41,947 bases of DNA from Xanthobacteraceae bacterium (GTDB taxonomy: Bacteria; Pseudomonadota; Alphaproteobacteria; Rhizobiales; Xanthobacteraceae): assembly GCA_019746135.1 (NCBI GenBank), contig JAIESI010000052.1, positions 1-41,947 of the forward strand, in the 5' to 3' direction. This document shows, piece by piece, positions 15,646 to 23,656 of this stretch. The position numbers and the translations under genes are program-made. A model generated the notes under the pieces. That model searched no databases and had not been told where the DNA came from. It saw nothing but the letters and a program-made list of their open reading frames with translations. Position 1 is the first letter of the stretch. Every line of letters starts with the position of its first letter.

Positions 15646-16461
15646 TCAGCGCTTGAGGCCCGGAACGGCGATCTCGCCGCCCTGCGCGTTCTTGGTGAGA
15701 TAGGCGATCAGCGCAACGCTGACGTCCGATCCCATCTCCAGCTCGGGCATCCGCATCTGCCAGTAGCAGTCGTAAAGCCGGTGCTGCATGGTCATCACGT
15801 GGGTGCTCGACACCCGGTAGGCCGGCCATTCACCAATGACCTTCTTGGCCTCCTCGGGCTGCAGCAGGAACGGCAAACCCTGAAGGCGGATGCGCTTGCC
15901 GGAATCGGCGTGGCAGGTCGCGCAGGCAAAGTCATGCGGGCCCTGGCGCCGCCAGAAAACCGCCTGGCCGAGCTCGACGACGGCCTTCTCCGGCGGCGTG
16001 TCGAGCTTGGCGGCGAACTTCTGGCCGCTCGACTTGCTCGCGACGTAGGTCGCCATCGCGCCGAGATCCTTCACCGGCTGTCCGCCGGAGGGATGCGGCC
16101 GCTTCACCAGGTCGGCGCGGTTGAAGCCCTGGATCTTCTCCATGCACCACAAGAGGCGGGTTTCGAGATCCATCACCTTGCCGGCGTCGGCGAAATAGCG
16201 CGGCAACTCGGCAAACGCGCCGTCGACCACGCCCGCCCCCTTGCCGAGATCGCATTTTTCCAGCGTCGCCTTGTTCGGGCCGGCCGCCGTCTTCCACAGC
16301 GCCTCGCCGCGGTCGGCGTCGAGAAAGCCCGGATTGCTCCAAGGGTCTTCCTTCAGCATCTGGCGATATTTCTCGACCGCCTTCTCGGTTTCGTCCTGGG
16401 CCGACGCCGGAAGCGCGAAAAGGAGCGCACAGCACGCCGCCACGATGGTTGTTTTCCTCAA
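15646..16461 (-). CDS. soxA: SoxA, monoheme-type catalytic cytochrome of SoxAX
   Basis: I start at TTG 16461 because GGAGGAAAAC lies just ahead and it gives a clean signal peptide (MRKTTIVAACCALLFALPAS); ATG 16497 in frame would add a 12-residue Arg-rich leader. The mature protein has one heme motif, Cys180-Ala-Thr-Cys183-His184. The active-site heme ligand that carries the persulfide is Cys232 in YDCYWQMRMPEL. Where diheme SoxA has its first heme, only Cys70 and Cys106 remain, probably a disulfide, so this is the monoheme type. It is the first gene of the minus-strand soxA-soxX-dsrE-qor unit, divergent from soxY. Confidence 0.95.
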   Translation of the reverse strand: MRKTTIVAACCALLFALPASAQDETEKAVEKYRQMLKEDPWSNPGFLDADRGEALWKTAAGPNKATLEKCDLGKGAGVVDGAFAELPRYFADAGKVMDLETRLLWCMEKIQGFNRADLVKRPHPSGGQPVKDLGAMATYVASKSSGQKFAAKLDTPPEKAVVELGQAVFWRRQGPHDFACATCHADSGKRIRLQGLPFLLQPEEAKKVIGEWPAYRVSSTHVMTMQHRLYDCYWQMRMPELEMGSDVSVALIAYLTKNAQGGEIAVPGLKR

Positions 16462-16813
16462 GTTTTCCTCCGGCCGCCGTCCGATCCGGCGCTTCATTGT
16501 CGCGACATTGTTGGCTGCGCGTCCGGAGTCAAGCTGGACCCGAACGGCAGCGACTTCATTTCAGAATACATGCGGTTCGTGGCACGGAAAAGCATGTTGC
16601 GCCCGATCTGTGGGACACGATTGCCGCAGCCCTGCGAATATCGTTGCAAAAGCTGCCGCGATCGTCTAGTTACTTGCACTAAAATGAATATGTTTCGCAT
16701 CAGGCGAACGGGGGAGACTGCGAAGATTCCGGCGACAAAGCCGTTTCCAACGCCGTCTGCGTTGTCTATCTAGTCGCTCAACGAAAATGAAATTCGAGAC
16801 TGAAGGAGTGGCA
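16462..16813. promoter_or_regulatory. soxA/soxY divergent control region
   Basis: About 350 bp with lower GC than its neighbours and no gene. It holds the candidate SoxR motif at 16672-16691. It also holds TTCAGAAT near 16560, whose reverse complement ATTCTGAA occurs beside the soxW motif (12744-12751). Both sox operons must be driven from here. I could not pick a convincing -35/-10 pair. Confidence 0.6.
16672..16691. promoter_or_regulatory. Candidate SoxR operator, second copy
   Basis: ACTTGCAC, five bases (TAAAA), then TGAATAT: the same two half-words with the same spacing as at 12735-12754. It lies 122 bp from the soxY ATG and about 210 bp from the soxA start. Recurrence in exactly the two divergent sox control regions is the evidence; the protein that binds is inferred. 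Confidence 0.45.
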
Positions 16814-17266
16814 ATGACGCTGATCTTCAATCGCCGCCAGATGCTGGCGCTCGGCGCGGGCATGGCCGGCGCGGTTGCGTTCGGCGCGACGCAGGCGTTC
16901 GCCAAGAACGACGCCGAGGATGCGATCAAGAAATTCACCGGCGGCAAGGCCCCGGCGCAGGGCAAGGTCAAGCTCGATCTTCCCGAGATCGCCGAGAACG
17001 GCAACACCGTGCCGATGACCGTGACGGTCGAGAGCCCGATGACCGAGCAGTCGCACGTCACCGACGTGCTGGTGCTGGCGAGCGAGAACCCGCGCTCGGG
17101 CGTTGCGACCTTCCACTTCTCGCCGGCGAGCGGCGTGGCCGAGGCCAACACCCGAATCCGGCTCGCGTCGACGCAGGACGTGATCGCGGTGGCGAAGATG
17201 AACGACGGCTCGTTCTTCATGGCGAGCAAGCAGGTGAAGGTCACCATCGGCGGCTGCGGCGGCTGA
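16814..17266 (+). CDS. soxY: SoxY, sulfur carrier subunit
   Basis: The product is 150 aa from ATG 16814 behind GAAGGAG. A Tat leader with NRRQMLALGAGMAGA directs export of the folded SoxYZ complex. The protein ends in the swinging arm Gly-Gly-Cys-Gly-Gly (146-150). Its Cys carries thiosulfate, sulfane and sulfone intermediates between SoxAX, SoxB and SoxCD. The body is the immunoglobulin-like SoxY fold (TVPMTVTVESPMTE). soxZ follows after 40 bases. All residues needed for function are present. Confidence 0.97.
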   Translation: MTLIFNRRQMLALGAGMAGAVAFGATQAFAKNDAEDAIKKFTGGKAPAQGKVKLDLPEIAENGNTVPMTVTVESPMTEQSHVTDVLVLASENPRSGVATFHFSPASGVAEANTRIRLASTQDVIAVAKMNDGSFFMASKQVKVTIGGCGG

Positions 17267-17306
17267 CCGACCTTCCCTCCCGCATCCGGAAATTCAGGAG
17301 ACAGCA

Positions 17307-17633
17307 ATGGCCGCCAAACCCCGCATCAAGCTCGACAAGAAGGAAGCCAAGAAGGGCGACATCGTCGAGGTGAAGGCGCTGGTGTCGCACGTGATGGAAT
17401 CGGGCCAGCGCCGCGACGGCGCCGGCAACGTCGTTCCGCGCAAGATCCTCAACAAGTTCGTCTGCACGGTGAACGGCAAGCAGGTGTTCGCCGCGGACTT
17501 CGAGCCGGCGATCTCGGCGAACCCGTATATCCAGTTCAAGTTCCGCGCCGCGGAGTCGGGGCCGGTGGTCTTGACCTGGACCGACGACGACGGCAGCACG
17601 ATCGTCGGCGAAGAGTCGATCAAGGTCAGTTGA
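17307..17633 (+). CDS. soxZ: SoxZ, partner of the sulfur carrier SoxY
   Basis: The product is 108 aa from ATG 17307 behind GGAGACAG. It has no leader: SoxZ is exported as a passenger with Tat-dependent SoxY. Hallmarks are KGDIVEVKALVSHVMESGQR, the NGKQVFAADF strand and the GPVVLTWTDDDG block of the beta-sandwich. The gene ends just before a REP-like palindrome that separates it from soxB. Confidence 0.96.
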   Translation: MAAKPRIKLDKKEAKKGDIVEVKALVSHVMESGQRRDGAGNVVPRKILNKFVCTVNGKQVFAADFEPAISANPYIQFKFRAAESGPVVLTWTDDDGSTIVGEESIKVS

Positions 17634-17643
17634 CGGTGCATCG

Positions 17644-17753
17644 CCGTCATTCCGGACGCCGCGAAGCGGCGATCCGGAATCCAGTAAAACAGGGACCGCC
17701 CATGTCTCTGGATTCCGGGCCCGGCGCTTCGCGCCGCCCCCGGAATGACCGCG
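17644..17753. repeat. REP/BIME-like palindromic element, copy 1
   Basis: Two hairpin units face each other. The first runs CCGTCATTCCGG ... CCGGAATCCAG around a GAAG-type loop; the second runs CTGGATTCCGGG ... CCCGGAATGACC around CTTC. The outer ends (CGTCATTCCGG / CCGGAATGAC) and inner ends (GGAATCCAG / CTGGATTCC) are mutually inverted. A second copy is at 34993-35104. It fills the soxZ-soxB gap, where it could stabilise the 3' end of the soxYZ message. Confidence 0.85.
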
Positions 17754-17782
17754 GCAACATTTTCGACAACGCAGAAACCTGA

Positions 17783-19465
17783 ATGATCTCACGACGCGAA
17801 TTTCTTCAGGTGGCAGCGGCGACAGCGGCGATCACGCCCGCGAGTTGGAGCCGCAGCTTCGCCCAGCAGCGTCTGACCCAAGCCGACCTGCTGCGCTTCG
17901 AGCCGGTCGGCAATGTCACGCTGGTGCATCTCACCGACATCCATGCCCAGCTCATGCCGGTGCTGTTCCGCGAGCCGTCGACCAACATCGGCGTCGGCGA
18001 GGCGCGCGGCAAGGTGCCGCACATCACCGGCCGCGAGTTTCTCGATCTCTACAAGATCCCTCCGGGCAGCGCGCCCGCCTATGCGCTGACCTCGGAAGAT
18101 TTCACGGCGCTGGCGAAGAGCTACGGCCGGCTGGGCGGCCTCGACCGGATCGCCACGGTGCTGAAGGCGATCCGCGCTGAACGCTCCGACCGCACCGTGT
18201 TCCTCGACGGCGGCGACACCTGGCAGAACAGCTTCACGTCCCTGCAGACCAAGGGTCAGGACATGGTCGACTGCATGGCGCTCTTGAAGCCCGACGCCAT
18301 GACCGGCCACTGGGAATTCACGCTCGGGACGGCACGGGTGAAGGAGCTGATCGAGAAGCTCGGCTTCCCGTTCCTCGCGCAGAATATCCGCGATACGGAA
18401 TGGGACGAGCCCGCCTTCGACGCCATGCGCGTGATCGAGCGAGGCGGCGTCAGGATCGCGGTGATCGGCCAGGCCCTCCCCTACACCGCCATCGCCAATC
18501 CGCGCTGGATGATCCCGAACTGGTCGTTCGGCATCCGCGAGAACGATCTGAAGGCCAACGTCGAGAAGGCGCGCAAGGACGGCGCGCAGCTCGTGGTGCT
18601 GCTCTCCCACAACGGCTTCGACGTCGATCAGAAGCTCGCCGGCCGGGTGCAGGGCATCGACGTGATCCTCTCGGGCCATACCCACGACGCCCTGCCGGAC
18701 GTGGTGAAAATCGGCAAGACGCTTCTCGTGGCCTCGGGCAGCCACGGCAAATTCCTGTCGCGCCTCGATCTCGACGTGCGCGGCGGCGAAGTGAAGGACT
18801 ATCGCTTCAAGCTCATCCCGATCTTCTCCGACGTGATCGCGCCGGATGCCGAGATGGCGGCGAAGATCGCAGCGATCCGCGCTCCGCACGAGAAGATGCT
18901 GCGCGAAGTCATCGGCAAGACGGAAACGCTGCTCTACCGCCGCGGCAATTTCAACGGCACGCTCGACGACGTGATCTGCGATGCGCTCTTGGCCGAACGT
19001 GACGCCGAGATCGCGCTGTCGCCCGGCTTCCGCTGGGGCAACTCGCTGCTGCCGGGCCAAGACATCACCCGCGAGGACATCTACAACGCCACCGCCCTCA
19101 CCTACCCCGCTGCATACCGGATGACCATGACCGGCGCGCGGCTCAAGGAGGTGCTGGAGGACGTGGCTGACAACATCTTCAACCCCGACCCCTACTATCA
19201 GCAGGGCGGCGACATGGTCCGTGTCGGCGGCGTGTCATACACCATCGACATTAAAGAGGGCGCCGGACGCCGCATCGGCGACCTCACGCTGCTCAAGAGC
19301 GGCAAGCCGCTCGAGCCCGCGAAGGAATACGTCGTCACCGGCTGGGCGAGCATCAACGAAGGCACCGAAGGCCCTGCGATCTGGGACGTGGTGATGCGCC
19401 ACATCGAAAAGAAGAAGACCGTCGCGCCGCGCGAGGCAGGGCACGTGCGCGTGGTGGGTAACTAA
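17783..19465 (+). CDS. soxB: SoxB, sulfate thiol esterase
   Basis: The product is 560 aa from ATG 17783. A Tat leader (SRREFLQVAAATAAI) precedes a 5'-nucleotidase-like dimetal phosphoesterase fold. Metal-site motifs are HLTDIHAQLMP (Asp52, His54), LDGGDTWQNS, the SoxB-specific TGHWEFTLG, LLSHNGFDVDQ and LSGHTHDALP. SoxB hydrolyses the sulfone group from the SoxY-bound intermediate, releasing sulfate, and normally has two Mn ions. Full length. It sits between soxZ and soxC; the REP element upstream may give it a separate message level. Confidence 0.97.
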   Translation: MISRREFLQVAAATAAITPASWSRSFAQQRLTQADLLRFEPVGNVTLVHLTDIHAQLMPVLFREPSTNIGVGEARGKVPHITGREFLDLYKIPPGSAPAYALTSEDFTALAKSYGRLGGLDRIATVLKAIRAERSDRTVFLDGGDTWQNSFTSLQTKGQDMVDCMALLKPDAMTGHWEFTLGTARVKELIEKLGFPFLAQNIRDTEWDEPAFDAMRVIERGGVRIAVIGQALPYTAIANPRWMIPNWSFGIRENDLKANVEKARKDGAQLVVLLSHNGFDVDQKLAGRVQGIDVILSGHTHDALPDVVKIGKTLLVASGSHGKFLSRLDLDVRGGEVKDYRFKLIPIFSDVIAPDAEMAAKIAAIRAPHEKMLREVIGKTETLLYRRGNFNGTLDDVICDALLAERDAEIALSPGFRWGNSLLPGQDITREDIYNATALTYPAAYRMTMTGARLKEVLEDVADNIFNPDPYYQQGGDMVRVGGVSYTIDIKEGAGRRIGDLTLLKSGKPLEPAKEYVVTGWASINEGTEGPAIWDVVMRHIEKKKTVAPREAGHVRVVGN

Positions 19466-19486
19466 AAAAATTTGCCCGAACATATG

Positions 19487-19505
19487 CAAATTCATGCATA
19501 ATTTG
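19487..19505. promoter_or_regulatory. Inverted repeat upstream of soxC
   Basis: CAAATT-CATGCAT-AATTTG forms a 6-bp stem with a 7-base centre and overlaps a smaller repeat ATGCA-N6-TGCAT. It ends 26 bases before the soxC start in a short AT-rich gap after soxB, which starts with a run of seven A. It could be an operator or an mRNA hairpin controlling soxCD. Confidence 0.35.
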
Positions 19506-19531
19506 ATCGGGGACACCGAAGGACCGGCGGC

Positions 19532-20809
19532 ATGAGCAAAAACGACCCCAAACGTGTCCACTCCCGCCGCGCCGTGCTGCGCGCGGGACTTGCCGGCGGC
19601 GCTGCGGCGCTGGCCCCGCTATCGGCCGCATCCGCGCAAACCAATCCGGCCAATCTGCCGCCGAACGTCGCCGACTGGACGAAGATGCTCGGCGAAGGCG
19701 TGGCGGCGCGGCCCTACGGCAAACCCTCGAAGCACGAGGCCCATGTCGGCCGCCGCGACGTGTCCTGGCTCACCGCCTCGCCGCAAAGCTCGGTGAGCTT
19801 TACGCCGCTGCACGAGATCGACGGCGTCATCACCCCGAACGGACTTTGTTTCGAGCGCCATCATGCCGGCATCGCCGAGCTCAACTCCGCCGACTACCGG
19901 CTGATGTTGCATGGCCTCGTCGACAAGCCTCTGATCTTCACGCTTGACGACATCAAGCGCATGCCGCGCGTCAACCGCGCCTATTTTTGCGAATGTGCCG
20001 CCAATTCCGGCATGGAGTGGCGCGGTGCACAGCTGAACGGCTGCCAGTACACCCACGGCATGGTGCACTGTGTGATGTACACCGGCGTGCCGCTGAAGGT
20101 GCTGCTCAACGAGGCGGGGCTGAAGCCCAAAGCAAAGTGGCTGCTGCTCGAAGGCGGCGACTCTGCGGCGATGACACGCTCGCTGCCGCTCGCCAAGGCG
20201 CTCGACGACGTGCTGATCGCCTACCGCATGAACGGCGAGATGCTTTATCCGGAGAACGGCTATCCGGTGCGCGTGGTGGTCCCCGGCTGGGAAGCCAACA
20301 TGTGGGTGAAGTGGCTGCGCCGCATCGAGGTCGGCGACGAGCCCTGGCACACCCGTGAGGAGACGTCGAAGTACACGGACCTGCTCGAGGGCGGCCAAGC
20401 GCGGCGCTTTACCTACCTGATGGAGGCGAAGTCGGTCATCACCAATCCGAGCCCGCAGGCGCCGCTGAAGCACAAGTCGGGCTTCACGGTGCTCTCAGGA
20501 ATCGCCTGGTCCGGCCGCGGCAAGATCGCGCGGGTGGACGTGTCGCTCGACGGCGGCCGCAACTGGCGCACCGCCAAGATCGATGGGCCGGCCTGGGACA
20601 AGGCGCTGACGCGCTTTTATTACGAGTTCGAGTGGGACGGCAGCGAGCTGTTGCTGCAATCGCGGGCGATGGACGAAAGCGGCTACGTGCAGCCGAGCAA
20701 GGCGGAGCTGCGCAAGTATCGCGGCGTCAACTCGATCTATCACAACAACGGCATCCAGACGTGGCAGCTCCACAAGAACGGCGAGGTCGAAAATGTCGAG
20801 GTCGGCTAA
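19532..20809 (+). CDS. soxC: SoxC, molybdenum subunit of sulfane dehydrogenase
   Basis: The product is 425 aa from ATG 19532. A Tat leader (SRRAVLRAGLAGGAAAL) fits a folded, molybdopterin-loaded export substrate. The sulfite-oxidase-type Mo domain shows FERHHAGIAELNSADY and the Mo-ligand region YFCECAANSGMEW (probably Cys155). The C-terminal dimerisation domain follows (SGIAWSGRGKIARVDVS, DGGRNW). SoxCD oxidises the sulfane sulfur left on SoxY, giving complete thiosulfate oxidation without stored sulfur. It overlaps soxD by 17 bases. Confidence 0.96.
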   Translation: MSKNDPKRVHSRRAVLRAGLAGGAAALAPLSAASAQTNPANLPPNVADWTKMLGEGVAARPYGKPSKHEAHVGRRDVSWLTASPQSSVSFTPLHEIDGVITPNGLCFERHHAGIAELNSADYRLMLHGLVDKPLIFTLDDIKRMPRVNRAYFCECAANSGMEWRGAQLNGCQYTHGMVHCVMYTGVPLKVLLNEAGLKPKAKWLLLEGGDSAAMTRSLPLAKALDDVLIAYRMNGEMLYPENGYPVRVVVPGWEANMWVKWLRRIEVGDEPWHTREETSKYTDLLEGGQARRFTYLMEAKSVITNPSPQAPLKHKSGFTVLSGIAWSGRGKIARVDVSLDGGRNWRTAKIDGPAWDKALTRFYYEFEWDGSELLLQSRAMDESGYVQPSKAELRKYRGVNSIYHNNGIQTWQLHKNGEVENVEVG

Positions 20810-21503
20810 GCTCGCCACGTTGGCCGCAAGCGTCGTTGCCGGCATCGTCGCCAGCGCCGGCATGATGGCTGTGGCGCAAAAGGCGCCTGCTCCGAAACAC
20901 GTCGCCACATCGAAGTCGCTCGGGATCGGCCGCGAGGCCAAGCCCCAGGAGATCGCCGGCTGGGACATCGACATCCGCCCCGACGGCCAGGGCTTGCCGC
21001 CCGGCAAAGGCACGGTGAAGCAGGGCGAGGCGATCTACATGCAGCAATGCGCCGCGTGCCACGGCGAGTTCGGCGAGAGCGCCGGCCGCTGGCCCATCGT
21101 CGCCGGCGGCGCGGGCACGCTCGCGAGCCACGATCCGGTCAAATCGATCGGCTCGTACTGGCCCTATGCGTCGACGGTGATCGACTACATCCGCCGCGCC
21201 ATGCCGTTCGGCAACGCGCAATCGCTGTCGAATGACGAGCTTTATGCGGTCACGGCCTACGTTCTCTACCTGAACGACGTCATCAAGGACGAAGATTTCG
21301 AATTGAACGCAACCACGTTCAAAACCATCCGGCTTCCCAACGAAGCGAATTTCCGCGACGACGATCGCGACACTGCGGAGAAGGCGTTGTGGCGGAAAAA
21401 TCCGTGCATGACGAATTGCATGCCCGGACCGGCGAAGGTGACCGGGCGGGCGCGCGTCATCGACGTGACGCCGGAGCCCGGCAAGGGCCCGAAGGTCGAG
21501 TAA
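20793..21503 (+). CDS. soxD: SoxD, short monoheme cytochrome subunit
   Basis: The product is 236 aa from ATG 20793, inside the end of soxC. It has an N-terminal signal-anchor-like segment (LATLAASVVAGIVASAGMMA). The single heme motif is Cys86-Ala-Ala-Cys89-His90 (QQCAACHGEFGES). A later CMTNCMPGP is not a heme site. The original SoxD proteins are diheme and longer (about 380 residues), so this is the short form that lacks the second cytochrome domain. It accepts electrons from the SoxC molybdenum centre. Confidence 0.93.
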   Translation: MSRSAKLATLAASVVAGIVASAGMMAVAQKAPAPKHVATSKSLGIGREAKPQEIAGWDIDIRPDGQGLPPGKGTVKQGEAIYMQQCAACHGEFGESAGRWPIVAGGAGTLASHDPVKSIGSYWPYASTVIDYIRRAMPFGNAQSLSNDELYAVTAYVLYLNDVIKDEDFELNATTFKTIRLPNEANFRDDDRDTAEKALWRKNPCMTNCMPGPAKVTGRARVIDVTPEPGKGPKVE

Positions 21504-21890
21504 AGTGATCTGGAACACCCCCTGATGCGAGCGCGACTTGCGCGCGCGTGCGTGCGATTTCCTCGGGTTGCGCCGTATCGGCGTCGGCTCTTTGCCGGTG
21601 CCGCGCGAGCCTGCATTGGCCAGGTCGTTGCCGTCTCGGGGAAGCTCGTCCTGAGATGTTCGGCCAGGGCTTCGGAAAATCTCTGCGGGTGATCCGGCAG
21701 CGTTTGCCGCTTGTCCCAGATGACCGCCGGCGCAATCCGAGCAGCTCGCCCCGGTGAGTGGCGCGCAGCACACGCAATCCGTCGCCGGGCACCCGCAATA
21801 TCGAAGGAACGATCAATCCCCTCGGTCACGATTGCGCGGTCTGCGCGTTGCGATCTTGTCGGCGCGCACAATGCAGGGCAATCTTCAGCC
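21504..21890. other. Intergenic region soxD-fccA
   Basis: A 387-bp gap with no recognisable gene on either strand; open frames crossing it have no family resemblance and run into flanking genes. No clear hairpin or repeat. It may hold a promoter for fccAB or be decayed coding DNA. Confidence 0.5.
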
Positions 21891-22232
21891 ATGATTCAAC
21901 GAAGCAAGCCTTGCATGGGCCGACGGACCGCAACACGCGTCGTTGTGGCGTTGGCGGCCGGACTCGCATCAGCGCCGGTAGAAGCCCAGGGCGACCGCGC
22001 GCTCGGCGAGTACCTTTCGTCCGAATGCGTCACGTGCCATCAGCTCAGCGGGCGCTACCAGGGCATTCCCCCGATCGTGGGATGGCCCGAGCAGAGCTTT
22101 GTTGAGATCATGGAAGAATACCGCTCCAAGAAGCGCGACAATCAGGTCATGCAGACCATCGCGGGTAAATTTTCCAAGGACGAGGTCGCGGCGCTCGCGG
22201 CCTATTTCGGCAGCGTGAAGCCCAAGAATTAG
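21891..22232 (+). CDS. fccA: Monoheme cytochrome c, likely partner of flavocytochrome FccB
   Basis: The product is 113 aa from ATG 21891 (ATG 21915 also possible). A signal peptide (TRVVVALAAGLASAPVEA) is followed by one class I heme motif, Cys46-Val-Thr-Cys49-His50. Axial Met is probably in NQVMQTIAG, and the C-terminal helix is KDEVAALAAYFGSVKP. It is 48 bases ahead of the flavoprotein gene, the order of flavocytochrome c sulfide dehydrogenase (FccA/SoxE-FccB/SoxF). Classic FccA and SoxE are often diheme; this is the small monoheme form. Confidence 0.85.
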   Translation: MIQRSKPCMGRRTATRVVVALAAGLASAPVEAQGDRALGEYLSSECVTCHQLSGRYQGIPPIVGWPEQSFVEIMEEYRSKKRDNQVMQTIAGKFSKDEVAALAAYFGSVKPKN

Positions 22233-22280
22233 GGTCATGCAGAAGCTGTAGTCTGTTTCATCCATCAAGGGAGGCAAACG

Positions 22281-23543
22281 ATGAACACCAATCGCAGACA
22301 ATTCATTGGAGGCGCCGGGGCGCTGGCCGCTTCGACGTTCCCCATGCCGGCACTGGCGCAGGCCAAGCCCAAAGTGGTCGTGGTCGGCGGCGGTCCTGGC
22401 GGCGCAACGGTCGCGAAATACGTCGCCAAGGACGGCGGCGTCGACGTGACGCTGGTGGAGCCGGCAAAACAGTTCACCACCTGCTTCCATTCCAATCTCT
22501 ACCTTGGCGGCTTCAGGAAATGGAACGAAATCACCCATTCCTACGACAAGATGACCAAGGCCTACGGGATCAAGCACAACCGTCAGCGCGCGTCGGCGGT
22601 GGACCGCGACAAGAAGCTCGTCAAATTCGCAAGCGGCAGCACTGTTGCCTATGACCGCCTCGTGCTCGCGCCGGGCATCGACATCAAGTTCGACTCGGTG
22701 CCGGGCTATTCCGAGGAAGTGTCCAAGAAGCTGCCCCATGCCTGGCAGGCGGGCCCGCAGACCGAGCTGCTGAGGCGCCAGTTGCTCGCGCTGTCCGACG
22801 GCGCGACCATCGTCATGGTCGCGCCGCCCAATCCCTATCGCTGCCCGCCGGGTCCCTACGAGCGGGTCTCGATGATGGCGCACGTGTTGAAGGCCAAAGG
22901 CCACAAGAAGTCGCGCATCATCATCATCGACCCGAAGGAGAACTTCTCCAAGCAAGCGCTGTTCATGGAGGGTTGGCAGAAGCACTACCCCGGCATGATC
23001 GAATGGCAGGACGGCAAGATGCACGGCGGCGTCAAGGGCGTCGACGCCAAGACCATGACGGTCAAGACCGACCTCGCCGACCACAAGGCGAACCTGATCA
23101 ACGTGATCCCGGCGCAGATGGCCGGCAAGATCGCGCGTGACGCGGGGCTCGCCAATCAAACCGGCTTCTGCCCGATCAATCCGGAAAACATGCGCTCGAT
23201 GACCGACGCCAACATCTACATCGTCGGCGACGCCTGCATCCCCGGCGACATGCCCAAATCCGGCTTCTCGGCCAACAGCCAGGCCAAGGTCGCGGCGATG
23301 ATGATCCGCGGGGAACTGGCGAATGGGCGCACCTTCCCGGCGCGCTACACCAACACCTGCTGGAGCCTGATCGAGACCGACGACACGGTGAAGGTCGGCG
23401 GAACCTATGCGGCGAAGGACGGCAAGATCGCCGCGACCGAGACGTTCATCTCCAAGACCAACGAGAGCGCCGAGCTGCGCAAGCAGACCCAGCAGGAGAA
23501 TATGGGCTGGTATCAGGGCATCATCGCCGACATTTTCACCTGA
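22281..23543 (+). CDS. fccB: Flavocytochrome c sulfide dehydrogenase flavoprotein (FccB/SoxF)
   Basis: The product is 420 aa from ATG 22281 behind GGGAGGC. A Tat leader (NRRQFIGGAGALAAS) ends near residue 27. The FAD-binding loop is VVVVGGGPGGATVAKYV. Three key cysteines are present: Cys68 (FTTCFHS), the probable covalent FAD attachment, and Cys188 (PYRCPPGPYER) plus Cys360 (NTCWS), which match the redox disulfide of characterised enzymes by spacing. It oxidises sulfide, or can reactivate SoxYZ, passing electrons to its cytochrome partner in the periplasm. It closes the sox operon and is followed by a strong hairpin. Confidence 0.94.
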   Translation: MNTNRRQFIGGAGALAASTFPMPALAQAKPKVVVVGGGPGGATVAKYVAKDGGVDVTLVEPAKQFTTCFHSNLYLGGFRKWNEITHSYDKMTKAYGIKHNRQRASAVDRDKKLVKFASGSTVAYDRLVLAPGIDIKFDSVPGYSEEVSKKLPHAWQAGPQTELLRRQLLALSDGATIVMVAPPNPYRCPPGPYERVSMMAHVLKAKGHKKSRIIIIDPKENFSKQALFMEGWQKHYPGMIEWQDGKMHGGVKGVDAKTMTVKTDLADHKANLINVIPAQMAGKIARDAGLANQTGFCPINPENMRSMTDANIYIVGDACIPGDMPKSGFSANSQAKVAAMMIRGELANGRTFPARYTNTCWSLIETDDTVKVGGTYAAKDGKIAATETFISKTNESAELRKQTQQENMGWYQGIIADIFT

Positions 23544-23569
23544 ACCCCCAAGTCCGCTATACGGTGGCC

Positions 23570-23597
23570 AAGGGCGGCGCAGACCAGCGCCGCCCTT
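23570..23597 (+). terminator. Strong hairpin after fccB, likely terminator
   Basis: AAGGGCGGCGC / GCGCCGCCCTT form a perfect 11-bp stem with a 6-base loop (AGACCA), 26 bases after the fccB stop. Only a weak T-rich stretch (GCATTTCG) follows, so it is not a textbook intrinsic terminator, but its position at the end of the sox operon fits transcript ending or 3'-end protection. Confidence 0.5.
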
Positions 23598-23656
23598 GAG
23601 CATTTCGAGGGAGCCGTGTGATACAGGGCGGCAAACCAAGAAGAGCGCGGATACCC

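Noticed and set aside
21969..23639. 556-codon minus-strand open frame
   Set aside because: It is antisense to fccA and fccB, which have signal peptides, heme and flavin motifs; high GC leaves the opposite strand free of stops.
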